From the NCBI GenBank assembly GCA_015680685.1, contig MNCI01003851.1, positions 502,198 to 566,197 of the forward strand: a stretch of 64,000 bases of DNA, read 5' to 3'. Position 1 is the stretch's first letter. Each line of letters starts with the position of its first letter. Shown here one piece after another: positions 11,540 to 23,419 of this stretch. The DNA comes from Gnetum montanum (taxonomy: Eukaryota; Streptophyta; Gnetopsida; Gnetales; Gnetaceae). The translations under genes and the position numbers were made by a program. The notes beneath the pieces were generated by a model. It was given only the letters and a program-made list of their open reading frames with translations, had not been told where the DNA came from and searched no databases.

Positions 11540-13420
11540 ATGTTTGGAAGCAAAGCCAAAATGGAGTTTGAATTTATCCACCATAATGATAAGAAGTACA
11601 TCCCTTATTCTTATGACCAAATAGCTATATCTAATATCTGTGTGGGTATACTAGCCCAATTGATTGAGATAGAAGAAGAGGATGAAAAACATAGCTCCAA
11701 GGAACAACAAGAGAAGGAGGATAAGCTTAGGCTAGAATTTGAGCCTAAAAACATCCTATGAGGACTGTTCCAACAAATGTCCCCCAAGGTTACAACACAT
11801 TCCTCTAATGCTTTTTTTTTCTCCATGGGCATGGCACTACCATCTTCCATAGTTGATCCGACACCCATCGTAGCCATGCATCAAACTCAATTAATGTCAC
11901 AAACTATTATGCATAATCCATCTATGTCATTTGCCACATGGCCTCAATCTATACAATCATCAATGGTGGTTTTTACCATCACAAATACATTAACTACTTG
12001 TGTAGGGCCCATCATGTGACCTCAAGGAACTTAGGGGTCACATAGCCAATTTGTCCCATCTGTGCCTCAGGTACCAGCATAAACATCCTTTTCCTTGTTT
12101 GGTTCATAAGCCATAATCATAACGTAACCACTTCCTTCTATCATCCAACTCATAATGAGGCCATAATCCTTACAAAAAATACAACAACCTTATGTACAAA
12201 CCTCATAACCAATAAGGCCACCACATGGCTTAGATCAAGCCTTCCAGATGATCCAGGACCTAACGAAGGAGTTGAAAAGGCTTAAAGCCTCTACGTCATA
12301 GACTGTCAAGATTATGGATTTTTACCAGGATAATTCCATAAGTCTTGTAATACCACCCTTCTCATTTCCTCCAGGTGTCCCTATTCTTTAATTTAGCAAG
12401 TATAATGGAGGAGGTAATCCTAATGCTCACCTTATTACCTTTTGATCTAAATGCTTACTCTTGTAGCCATGGTCTCATCTCATCATGAGGATTTTCCTAT
12501 GTCCTTGACTAGAAAGCACTTGATTGATATCATGCATTACTTAGAAGATCCATATTCTATTTTGAGGACTTGGTTGTCTATTTTTTCAACCACTTCAAAT
12601 ATAACTTAAAGCCTGATAGCTTGATTGACCAACTCATGAAGTTCAAGCAAGGATCACTAAAACCTATACAAAAGTTCATCCAACAATGGAATGAACTACT
12701 CAAAAAAATACCAGAGACCATAGTCAATTCCCACTTGTTACCCATATTTAAAGAATCCATGAATGACTTTATCAAGTTAAAAATCTACTACCTTGATTCG
12801 TGATCTCTTAGTCAAGTGTTCTCGCAAACCAAGAACATACAAAATGGTGTAGATGCTAGTCATGACCTAGCCTATATAGCATACAAAAATCAACAAAATT
12901 AGATAGATAAGGAAAAGAGTAAACAAAATAAAGTGGCAATAGAAACTATGAAAAAAGAAACAAAGACTATAAAGTAGGGGCTAAAGGCCAAACCATCCAA
13001 CACCCCCACCAATAACTACAATAACCAACCATCAACCTCTTTTCCCACTACATCAACAACAACTAGATCTAACTTTGAAAGAAAGGACAAGTCTAAATAT
13101 ACTACCTTACCTATGAAACCATCTAAATTACTAGACTAACTATTAAAAAGTGGATGCATGCAACACAAACAAATGAACAAAGCCACTCAAAAAAAAACAT
13201 GAGTAGTTATGTGAAATATCCAAAGATCCCACCTGAGCAACAAAGGATGATCCTCAATTGCCTAGATACTTTAAACTAGACTGCTTTTTCCATTATCATC
13301 AACTACCTGGTAATGACACATACTTTTTCCTTGCACTTAAGGATGACCCACAAAGGATGATAGATAAGGGAAAGCTAGTCTTAGATGCTTCAACCCTAAT
13401 TCAGCCACAAAGCTAGTTGA
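11540..13420 (+). pseudogene. gag: gag of element B, broken
   Basis: Encodes the capsid/nucleocapsid polyprotein. The N-terminal part (11540-11760) is acidic (EIEEEDEKHSSKEQQEKED). The capsid core is at about 12350-12800, with PPGVPIL.FSKYNGGGNPNA followed by HLITF, the family's usual F.KY.G.GDP..H, and then LIDQLMKFKQGSLKPIQKFI followed by QQWNELLKK. Near 13270-13400 is DCFFHYHQLPGNDTYFFLAL, which matches the Tat nucleocapsid block C.YH...GH.T..C..LK with the second Cys lost and the key His changed to Asn. Stops and frameshifts are frequent. It follows the duplicated leader and precedes protease, the usual order. Confidence 0.75.
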
Positions 13421-14339
13421 TGCTAGTCTACAAAGACTCATTGAATGTTACTGATAATCCCTATGTTATTTTAGCATTCCACATTGATTACAAAAGGATA
13501 CCTATAAGAGAACCATTCATGATTCAAGTACCCCTGTATGATGAAAGGGCTTCTTTAGCTTCCCACATTTCAAGAACCTTCTTTGTCATAAGAGTACCAT
13601 TATGAGTGCCTCTAAGGGAATCTTTTGTCATCAAGGTTACCTAGCCTAACACAACCCAAGTAGCTATAGCCCCAACCAATTGGAAAAAAAACCTCCTATG
13701 GTGCCTAATTCTACTACATCTTCCTCATAACCAATGATTTACCACCAAAAAACCTCAGCCAAACAAAAAATGAAACATAAGCAAAAGCTTGACCACAAAG
13801 GTGATAAGTAAATGAAGGCATCAAAGGAAGTGGACCCATTGAAGTTCACTCCCATTTTGGCTATACCCATGACCTTCTCTTCCTAATCCACTCTAGTAAA
13901 CAAGCCACACAAGAACACCATAGCCCATAACCAAAATAATAAGGAAGAGTCTCAACAACCACAACCTAAAGCTAAAGTTTGCATTTTGGGATGCATGAAG
14001 GAAGTAAAGTAGAATTGGGATGACAAGCCCATGGATAATGATAAAAGTTTTCTTAGTGCAATGGACGAAGTCAGATAATGTCTCAAGAAAAAGAATATAA
14101 GATTAAGCTTGTATTACTTGATCATAGCTTTTGCCACACATTATGAGGCGTTAGTCAAAATCTTGACTTCCATCCTTGTTAGTAAGGATATCCCTACTAA
14201 CAAAGAATCCATCCATGCAGTGATGGTTCCTCCCTCATCAAGAAAGGAGAAGTCAATACCCTTCACATTTCACTATAGCAAAATTAAGGTTAATCCCCAA
14301 AATGGAAAAGTAACTATAGCCTATTAATTCATAACCATA

Positions 14340-14930
14340 AGCATAGGATAATTTAAAATACATCAAGTACATGTTGATGATAGAGCGACAACCAGCATCA
14401 TCTCATGCACCATCATTAAACACATGAGCTTAACTGAGTAGATACAATGTATAACCATAATAAATCTTAAGTCCTTCAATGGATCAAGAGTTACTGTCAA
14501 GGGGTCCATCTTCTTGGATTTTGTATCCACAAATCAATTCCCCATAATCACCAATTTCTTGGTGGTGGAGGAAACATCAAGATTCAACCTAATCCTAGGA
14601 AGACCTTAGATGGCTTAATTACAAGCTATGTCCTCTCCCATCCACCACTAAATTCACCTTCCCTATGAGAAAGGTGAAATCATCATTCATGATGATAATG
14701 TGATATTCTTGGCTATCAACAACATGACATAGAGAAGGTGTATGAGATGGAGCCTCAAGAAGAAACTTTCAACCATGAAGAGAAACAACCCAAGAAAGCC
14801 AATAATGATAATTATGGGATGAACTCCCTTTTAACATCATAAGCAAAGGAGATGACAAACATAAGCTTGTGCAAAGTAGTTTTTACTCACTCCCTAATCT
14901 TGAAAAGATTATGAAGAATTTGCACCAGTA
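14340..14930 (+). pseudogene. Aspartic protease of element B, broken
   Basis: Retroviral-type protease that would cut the polyprotein. The active-site region reads HVDDRATTSII at about 14371-14403, where the family has (V/I)D.GA(T/S); Asp is kept but Gly is Arg. Further on come SFNGSRVTVKGSIFLDF and FNLILGRP (about 14580-14610), the standard second strand and LGRPW motif of Tat proteases. A stop replaces Trp after GRP. It is about 900 bases after gag's zinc region and ends before the repeat cluster at 15175. Confidence 0.75.
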
Positions 14931-15174
14931 AAGTCTACCTTAATCCTCTCATGCCCCTATGACTAGATGCATTGATAACCATGTAGCCTTACTTTTCCTT
15001 AATAGTTTATTATGTCCTCTTATGCATTTTTTCTTTTACTCTTTATGCACGTAGCCTTTGCATGTAGCCTAGGTTCATTTTCATTTTTACCTATTGGTTA
15101 CAACATTTATTTATTTTTACTTATGTTATAAACATCAAAAAATCCTTATAAATGTATGCATTTTTCATAGCCCA

Positions 15175-15465
15175 TCCACTAAGACATTAAACTAGCATTC
15201 TAGTTTGCTAAGACCTTAAACTAGTATGATAGTCGACCATTGCCTTAAACTGGCAATGTCTACAAAAATAATGTAACATGACTTTCCATTGCCTAAAACT
15301 AGCAAAAGTAATTACACAACCCAATCCACTAAGAATTTAAACATGTGTTGTAGTTTTCTAAGACTTTAAACTGGTAGTATCGCCTACCATGGCCTTAAAC
15401 TAGCAATGTATCCATAGTCACAGAATATAACCCATGCCTACAATGGCCTAAAACTAGCAAATATC
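15175..15465 (+). repeat. Cluster of CCTTAAACTAGCA minirepeats in element B
   Basis: About eight degenerate copies of (C/A)CTTAAACTxGCA spaced roughly 30-50 bases apart, just after the protease region. The same word recurs at 38715-38800 and 42535-42610 in this element. Confidence 0.75.
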
Positions 15466-15799
15466 TTTTTATTATTATAGTTTTTTTTGTTTAACCTATT
15501 AATGCATAAATTATTCAATGTTATAACCAAAGCATCAACATATCCATTCACACCATATACAACATTTACAATGTTTGCTACAACTACAGATACATATAGC
15601 CAAAAATAAAACCAAAATTTAAATTTAAAGTTAAAATGTCCATAACATACATAGCCAAGGCCATAATGTGTGGCAAGAATGTCAAAGAATAACAACAATC
15701 TATAACATAGTATTGGTAATCATAGCCATCAACATGAAAATAAAAACAAATAGCCAACAAGCTAATGGAAGCTACTAAGTGGCATTTGGAGAGGGAAGT

Positions 15800-18700
15800 G
15801 GTGGTTCCACCTTTAACGCTAGGACTGCCAATGTATCCTAAGGTATAAAATGCAACAACATATAGTCAATTAGTATCCCATAGACAAAACCATGACTTCA
15901 AAGAAAAATAAAAACATAAAATATATCAAATCTATGGAGAATTTGGCTCCATTACTTCTTGGGGTAGATGGAAAAGGCCTTCCTTCAAATGATGGAGGAT
16001 CTAATCCTCCATCATGTTAACCTAATCAACTTCCCCAAGATCAATGCTAGAGAGGATATTGATCCTATCTATATAAGTCTAAGAGGCTCCTGGGTAATAA
16101 CAACCATAGAGGTCTCGCTTGTAGTAATGGTAGTTGAAGTGGTAGGGGATTGCTCCACCATGAAAGTACTTTTAGAAAACTAATAAGCACTCTTCACCTA
16201 GATTACCTGGATGAACAGCTCTCTCTTGTACTATTTAACTAACTCTACCATGAGGCACTTAAGGTAGGCCCCACAATCCACCGTGTACTCTCGCTTATGG
16301 GCCTTTTATTTCTTACTCCACTCTAGGACGCAAGCATAGTGATCCTTTCAATCCTCAACCTTCTAGGAGATGAGGGCCATCTGGATACATTGTTCCACCA
16401 TCTCTTGTAGAAACGCTACTTTGTCCTGAACAACATGCTAGTAGTGGGCCCATGTGTTCTCTCTAGTCTACAAACCCCTTGAGTTAGCCACTTGGACTTT
16501 TACAAAGGCCTTATAGTCTTGAAGATCTCTAATTGTATCCTCCTACCATTGAGTCTTTGCCTTTAAGGCCACAACTTCCTCCCATAGGGATTTTTTGGAC
16601 CTCTCTAGCTCCCATGAAGATTTTGCACTCGAAATTGCTAGATTAGTAGCAATCACATACAACTTCAAGGGTACACTAGATACATCAGAGGGAAGCTTAG
16701 GAAAAAAGTTTATCTTCATGTCTCTGCTATGGTCCCACTCCATAGAAGGCATTATACAACCGTAAAATACAATCATAAACGTGATGCACAACCTAAGATA
16801 GCCATAATGCAAGTATATACTACAACTAAATCATAAAACAAAATCCTTAACCATCTCACGTGTAACCTAATGCAACCAATTTATGATGTCCTTAGCCATC
16901 CCACACATGAACTCCACTTTATCTAGAGTCTCTACCCATGATTCCATGTGAAACATAGGGATAGGAGCTTATGTTGGTAGCTTAGGAACTACTATAAGCC
17001 TACTAGTCATCAAAGGATTTGGATGAAATCCAAAGATAAACAATAAGATAAAATGAAAATATTGAGGCATAGGCATACTTGCCTCTTCCTCCTCCTCCTC
17101 CTCTAGGATGATGATGGAGGTTGTGCCTAGCATTACCTCATAAAACAAGGCATCTAAATCATTGATATCCACCTTAGGCTATGAGAATGCCTCCTCCACA
17201 TGCCTTTGTTCCTCCTCTATGGTAGCTTGGGTTGCCATGACCTATTGCTTTCCTACAACCATAAAGCATGAAAAACTAGCTAACACATGAAATCACATGG
17301 GCATAAAACCTTAAAATAACCAAGCATAGATAAAACATACTTGGGACTACCTACTACAATGATGTAAGCATAAACTTGATCTTCTTTGGGGTAGGCTAGT
17401 CTAATGTTGCTAGTGTCTCCTTCATAAGCCTCTTGATTTTCTTCCTAGCTACCTCTTCGACCTCCACACATCATCATTTAGCATCCTCAACACTAGCAGG
17501 AAACATGAGAGGCACATTTTCAATAGTGCTATTAGGAGACTCATACTATCTAACATCAAGATTCTTAGTGGTAATGGAAAATATATCATCCATCCCCTCT
17601 TGTGAATTCTAGACCTACACCATTAGATAAATGTGCTTTATCCAATGTCTAAAAAGTTGTCTTAGGTCTTGAAAAACCTATTTCCCATTCCTATACACCA
17701 TCAAAAACTACAAAAACCTCTTTAGATAACCTAAAAAAAATGCAGAGTGAATGTGGATTATTATAGAGGTATTAGCATAGAGTCTAAGGATCTCCTCTTG
17801 ACGCTTGGTAGCCAATGTAGTCATCCAATCAAATTTGGTGTCCTCGATTAAGACCTTCTTAAAGGTCCATCCCTATGCTATACCGATTACCTTCTTTTAT
17901 GATAACATTTTTGGAAACACATGAGATCTAATCAAACAATATGATTTCTTTACATCAGGGTTCATGAAGCTATCTATCAAACTTCCAAAGTGGTTCATGT
18001 TACACCAAGCCACTCTAGAACCTCAACACGATGGTTGATTTCACTTACTATCATGATGGGAACCTTTTTCTTGTTAACAAAAATACTAAATAAGTCATGA
18101 AAGAGGCCCACACCTATGTCCATGTTCACCTTCATACCCCAAATGCTACTACTAAAATGACCAACCTTCTCAACAAAGGATTCAATGACATGCAACATCT
18201 GCATAGCAGGAATTGAAATAATAGCAATCATGAATACATCGAGCAAACCTACACACTAGATGTTTACTTGAACATACCTGGGCACTGTTTCATTAGCTAT
18301 TTCTATGCTAATGTCACCTCACCAAACAATAGGATGAGGGTATCCTCATGAAGTGAGCCTAAGAGTGGTAGTGACATCAATTGAGGTGGAAGGTCTTGGA
18401 AGAAGCAATCAAAGTTTGACATCAACATGAGCAATTTTAACAACCAAACAAAGGAATAAAACACTTAAAGTTATAGCCATGAAGCACTAGAAGCTATAGC
18501 CTTTATGCTTACCTTTCCTTTTATTCTTTAGTGTGGTTTGAGTAGAGGTCCTAGCTACAAGGGTCTGATCCATGCTATTGGTGTCTACCCACTAGCTATG
18601 CATCATTTTATCATCCTTACACTTCTTTTATACAAGCTTAAATCTTGAGATGTATGCATCAAAGTCCCCTCTTAACTGTTCATACACAATATCTTTGATT

Positions 18701-18827
18701 TAAGGACTCTTGGTGAATTCATCCAAAGCAATTTGAGCCACTACAAAGATTTGATCATTCATGATCAAACCTTGATCATTAACCTTGTACCTACAAGAAA
18801 TTCATAAAACTCATGAAATTAGAAATG
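15800..18827 (-). pseudogene. Antisense open region of element B, unknown product
   Basis: Against the element's own direction, translation stays protein-like over about 3 kb despite stops and frameshifts. Near 18100-18250 it reads FVEKVGHFSSSIWGMKVNMD followed by IGVGLFHDLFSIFVNKKKVP, clean enough to look once-constrained. The 16200-16810 part is rich in charged helices (for example VAFLQEMVEQCIQMALIS and LERSKKSLWEEVVALKAK), consistent with coiled coil. I do not recognise the protein. Tat-lineage elements such as Grande and Retand are known to carry an antisense ORF between pol and LTR; here it lies between protease and RT. Element A interrupts its upstream side at 18827. Confidence 0.5.
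18823..18827. other. Target-site duplication of element A, left copy
   Basis: AAATG before A; AAAAG follows A at 32178-32182 (4 of 5 bases match). Confidence 0.75.
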
Positions 18828-18853
18828 TGATGAGTCATTTTTGGTTGGCTATG

Positions 18854-18871
18854 TCAATGAGGCCTCATTGA
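18854..18871. promoter_or_regulatory. Perfect 18-base palindrome in the U3 of element A
   Basis: TCAATGAGGCCTCATTGA is its own reverse complement. Its right part, GAGGCCTCATTGATGCAA (18859-18876), recurs exactly at 27606-27623 before the extra ORF. This suggests a transcription-factor site or enhancer unit; the function is inferred. Confidence 0.65.
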
Positions 18872-18968
18872 TGCAATTGACTACATCAATGAGGCCTTGT
18901 TAACAAGGCCCCATTGATGCATCTTATACTACATCGAGTCCCTATCAATGTAGTGTTTATTCATTGCT

Positions 18969-18975
18969 TATAAAT
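18969..18975 (+). promoter_or_regulatory. TATA box of element A 5' LTR
   Basis: TATAAAT about 140 bases into the LTR, also present in the 3' LTR at 31387-31393. Confidence 0.65.
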
Positions 18976-19767
18976 GTGTCTACCAACCACATTTATGGCA
19001 ATCTAGATTTTAGTAGTAGCAAATCTCTTACATTTTTTCCATTCAAAAGTTAGAATTTTTCCCCTGAGTGCCTGTAGCAAGATTCATTCAGTGTATGGAT
19101 CTTTATTCCAGCCTTGTTGTAACTAAGCACAATAGTGTGTGTGACAATAAAGATGAGCCTTTTGATAAACCTTGCAGCACTATGGATAGATTAGCTATTT
19201 TATGTATGCATTTACTGTTTCCAATTATTTATTAAATATTTTTAATTCATTATAAATTATTTTCTAGTTACTATGTTAGATAAGAAATTAAGCTAGATAG
19301 ACTACACACATAAGTACAACCACTTCAAGCATAACATGTATTCTCTTAGTAATTCCAGTAGCATTATTACTTGGTACGCCTAGTATCCTAGTGCTTGGTT
19401 TTCCAACAATGGACACATGGGTTCAAAACATGTATAGAAAGTGGGAAGGGATACTTATGTTAGGATTAGTTAAATGATTAGTTAATTAGTTAATTTGAAT
19501 TAGTTAATCAAATTCCTTTTTATCTACAATTCAAGCATCCAACCATAAAACATAAAAATGATAAAAATTGAATGCCTCAATTACACTTAACCATACCAAC
19601 AAACATCACAAGTGTAATTGCGAAGACAACAATTGACCTTAAGGCTAGATTCAATTCCTAAAGGGCTAGTGCACTGAAAATGATAAAGTCTACAAAATTT
19701 GACTAAATTCTGCATCAACACTTTGTGATTCATATGGTTGGGTATAGGGGTACCTTCGCACTCATCG

Positions 19768-19786
19768 TTAGTGCTATTGACAGGGA
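19768..19786 (+). promoter_or_regulatory. Primer-binding site of element A
   Basis: TTAGTGCTATTGACAGGGA directly follows the LTR. It lines up with the Athila-type PBS TTGGCGCCGTTGCCGGGGA (tRNA-Asp), and five of the six differences are C-to-T or G-to-A. Element C has a matching site on its own strand. Confidence 0.8.
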
Positions 19787-19920
19787 CTTTGTTTGTGAAC
19801 ATGCACTCTTTAGATCTAAGTAAATACCATTATATCATTGTACGAACCTAAGGACAATATCATTTCCACTATACCTAAAAATTATAAAAGAACACTAACA
19901 ATTTCATTTTGTTTCACAAA

Positions 19921-21720
19921 ATGTCTTCTTCTTCTCACAAGCCTAAAGATACCAAACCACTAGTCCCATAGAATGCAAGGTGGTATACACTCATCTAGAG
20001 GAGTTTTTTCCAAATTTCACCTTCATCTGACATTAGGATGAACAAATGAGATGGCATGATATGGAGGGCAATGTCATCTTTCCCCCTGATCAATCTGTGC
20101 TCAGGATGCTATTTAAAACCCTTAAGAAGTTAGGCATGCCAGATCTTCATGAAAAATATGTTGTGGATGGATGCGACACTTGAAACTACTATCCCACTGA
20201 AACACAATGTAAACGAGATAAACATTAGGAGAAACTCCATGAAGCTACAAAGGGAAAACATTACACCAACCCCTTGTTCCTACTAGATCAAGAGAACAAT
20301 GAGGATCCTCCCTTGGAAGGTTCTCAACATGAAAATCCTCTGCCCCCTACTACTAATGGCGAGGGTGTGAACCTAACCTTTCAATCGAATATTCATAAAT
20401 TGGGGTTAGGAAAGAGTTATATCCAAGGTAAGGACTTGGGTAAACATCACAACAATAAGGGATTTAAGGATGGTGATCATAATGAGTGTAAGAATGGTGG
20501 TGGATACCATGGTGGCGATGGTGGTCCACCTTCCTCTTCATCCTCTTCATCTAATTCCAAACATTCCTTTTCATCTAATAGTTCTCATGGAAGTTATCAT
20601 CAAAAAAACCATGATGAAGGTGATTGACAAAATAATAATGATTGTGAACACCACAAAAATCAAAGGGGTGGCTAAAACCATCATCAACGTCATCAACGCA
20701 ACAATGATGATAAACCTTAATTGGAAACTCAAAGTATTTTCAACATTGTGGAGGCAGTGAGAATCTCAAGTAGGCATATGATGGATAGTCAGATCAAGTG
20801 CCTAGACATGAACAACATCTCAAGATTTTAGGGGGGGATACAATTTTGATCCACAGACACATCTACAAGCTTTTCAAGATGCCTGTGCCTTACAGAACAT
20901 AGAGAATGAGTGGCAAAAACTCAAGATTTTCCCAAGGACACTCATTAAGAAAGCTGAAAGCTAGTACTAGTCCTTAAAGCTAGAATCTATCCACAGATGG
21001 AGTACCATGTTAGAACTATTGAATGAAAAATATCAAACATACTTCAAAGTGTCTAATCTAAGAAGGAAAATCCAATGTTGGAAACAAGGAGCACATGAAC
21101 CCTTGGATGCTACCATGGTCTAATACTATTCACTCCTGCACTGATGCCATAACCGTGGTTACTCTCAGAGAGAACAACTTCACCACATCATAGATGGGCT
21201 CAAAGTCAAAATAATAAGAACCCTTGGGATTTATTCCCAAGGAAGGTTGTCTAAAATGGGAGCTCATAAAATTCAAAGGTTAATTGAGCAAGTAGTAAAA
21301 GAAGAAGGTGAGCTATGAAAAAGTGAAAGTACTGAAGAGTATAATAGGGATCTTTTCATTAGTAAATGAGACGTTTGATTTTGTGATGAGGAGGAGTCAC
21401 CACTTGATGAAGTGATGAATAGAAAGACCTTACCCTTCCAAAAATCTATTTTTGATATTTCAACCAAGGTTGACAAGTTAAGGAACTCTTTGGATGAAAA
21501 TTTTTAAACCACATTGAAGATTGTTGAAGAATCCAAAGAGTAAAATAGTAATCATAATCGCAAGAGGAAAAAAGAAGCTAAATGGTGCCTACCAAAGAGG
21601 TAAGGGCAAAGCTCTTATAGTAGAGAAAGTTGTGAAATCTGACTCTAGTGAGGAAAATAAATGTGACATATGCCAATAAAAACATCCAAAGCGATGTTAC
21701 CCTATAATATCACACTTACA
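19921..21720 (+). pseudogene. gag: gag of element A with a zinc knuckle, broken
   Basis: Capsid/nucleocapsid polyprotein. An ATG at 19921 opens a Ser/Lys-rich start. A Gly-, Asp-, His- and Ser-rich linker follows at 20440-20635 (GGGYHGGDGG, then a run of Ser). The capsid core at 20848-21300 reads HLQAFQDACALQNIENEWQK followed by LKIFPRTLIKKAESWY, then SIHRWSTMLELLNEKYQ, the expected helices. IQRLIEQVVKEEGEL ends the core and is repeated nearly unchanged in element C. The zinc knuckle is at 21662-21697: Cys-x2-Cys-x3-His-x3-Cys with one internal stop, shorter than the usual x4/x4 spacing. Frameshifts occur near 20640 and 21590. Confidence 0.85.
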
Positions 21721-22439
21721 AGAGTCTAGAGTGTACTCATTAAATCCTCACTTGGCATGTACGCAAGTTCTAAGATGATTACCTTACCCTCAAGGTAGTC
21801 TAAGGTAATTCCACTAGCAACAATAAGCTTACTACCCAAGTGGAGCTCCTCTACAACCTTATGAATAATACCAATAGTGATACTAAACATAGTCATATGG
21901 AATACTACTACCAAAGTAGTAGTACCCTTATAAGCAACCAGATCCATACAAGTACTAAGTTTAGCAACCCATCTCCCCTAGAATTTTTTCAATTCATGCA
22001 TCATTCCAACATCACTATTACCCTCTAGAGTACCACCAAACACATTCACCATCTACTCAAGGGGAAAACCAATATCCATATCCATATCATCCTCCACATC
22101 CCTGTACACCTACACCTCCACCTTCAACTCAATTACCTCCTTCTCCATCTATGTAGGATGAGATTCCTTGATAGCCACAACAATGAAATGCTACAAGGGC
22201 TATAAACTCACAACTAGTTCTTCAACCAAGTGATCCAAATAATCAATCAAGAAAACAACCTTTCTTCTAGCTCAATAGTTCTCTCTAGCCCTCACAACCT
22301 ACTCTAGTTGAATGTCCTACATCTCCATCACCCTCATCCTCTACATCAAATAACTTTGAGTGCCCTTTAAACCAAGTGCCACGTAGGATCTACACTATAA
22401 TGCTAACTCATGTTGTTTCTCACTAAATCAAGGCTAGAA

Positions 22440-22840
22440 GTCTTTCTAAAAAAATATCTATCCTAGGAAGTCCACTCATCTATCTATAGATTACTAGACA
22501 AGAGTCATGCAAAGCTCTTCTTAACTCTGGTTCCAGAGTTAATCTCATCTCCCATGACATGTACAAGGCCTAGGACCTACCACCTCTTAAGAAGAGTAAC
22601 ACCTATCTAGAATTAGTAGATTAGTCCATTACTATCCCTTTGGGATTAGTTGAGGATACTATAACCATAGTTTGTGGTTGGTCCTATCCTATTGATTTTC
22701 TAGTAATGAAAGTGGAAAATTGCAAAAGTGACTTTCCCATCATCATGAGAAGGCCTTGGTTAAGCATGGTTGATGTGAAAATGGGTATAAGGAACCTGTT
22801 TCTCAAAATATCTAAGGAAAATGAGTTAGTAAAATTAAGA
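22440..22840 (+). pseudogene. Aspartic protease of element A, broken
   Basis: The active-site strand reads CKALLNSGSRVNLI at about 22506-22547. The catalytic Asp of the usual ALVDSGS motif is Asn here, so even an unbroken copy would be inactive. It continues with LGLVEDTITIVCGWSYPIDF and FPIIMRRPWLSMVDVKMGI, matching the ILGRPWL strand. Element D (62416-62841) has the same protein with the Asp kept. It lies between the zinc knuckle and RT. Confidence 0.85.
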
Positions 22841-23419
22841 AGAAGTGTATTCCATGCATCACGTATAGCAATAACGAGTGCAATTACATGCAAAAGATTT
22901 GGTCCATTAAGAGCACATATATTAAGGCATTTAATCACTATGCACACAAAATTAATATTCAATAGTGTCTATACGTAGTAGCCACAAAATAAGAAAGCAC
23001 CTAGTGGTTGATAGTTGATTCTGATAGTAGCACAATATGCATGGATCCAACTAAGAGTTTAACTTGTGTGTATGTTGAAGGCATGGACAAAATTGAAAAT
23101 TTCATTTTCAACTCTTTAATGAAGATGATGATACCTATTGGGGAGAGTTGGAAATCCTTGATCACTTCAAGAAAGAGCCTTTAGAACTAAAAAAATTACT
23201 AGTCAGTATGGAGTATGCATTCTAAAAGAATGGTAAATTGGTCATCATTAATGGAAAACTTGCTCCTCAACAAAAAGAAAATTTATTGAACATGAAGAAT
23301 AAATGATCAACAACCTTTCCTTGTTCTTATCTAGAGCTAATAGGAATCGATCCAAGGATATGCCAGCATCGCATCTACACCAACCTAGCCATGAAGGCTA
23401 GAAGGTAGCTATAGAGGTA

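Larger units (their letters stand above)
18828..19767 (+). repeat. Element A 5' LTR
   Basis: Starts TGATGAGTCATT and ends CTCATCG; the sister LTR ends TTCATCA, so the terminal CA has mutated here. A TATA box (TATAAAT) is at 18969-18975 and AATAAA at 19146-19151. Upstream of the TATA box lie repeated, partly palindromic GAGGCC/CATTGATG words, including a perfect 18-base palindrome at 18854-18871. Confidence 0.93.

Noticed and set aside
15175-15465. Repeat cluster considered as a CRISPR array
   Set aside because: Repeats are only about 13 bases, degenerate and unevenly spaced.
20470-20760. Met/Ile-rich 96-codon stretch
   Set aside because: Frame-shifted shadow of the Gly/His/Ser linker in the gag of element A.
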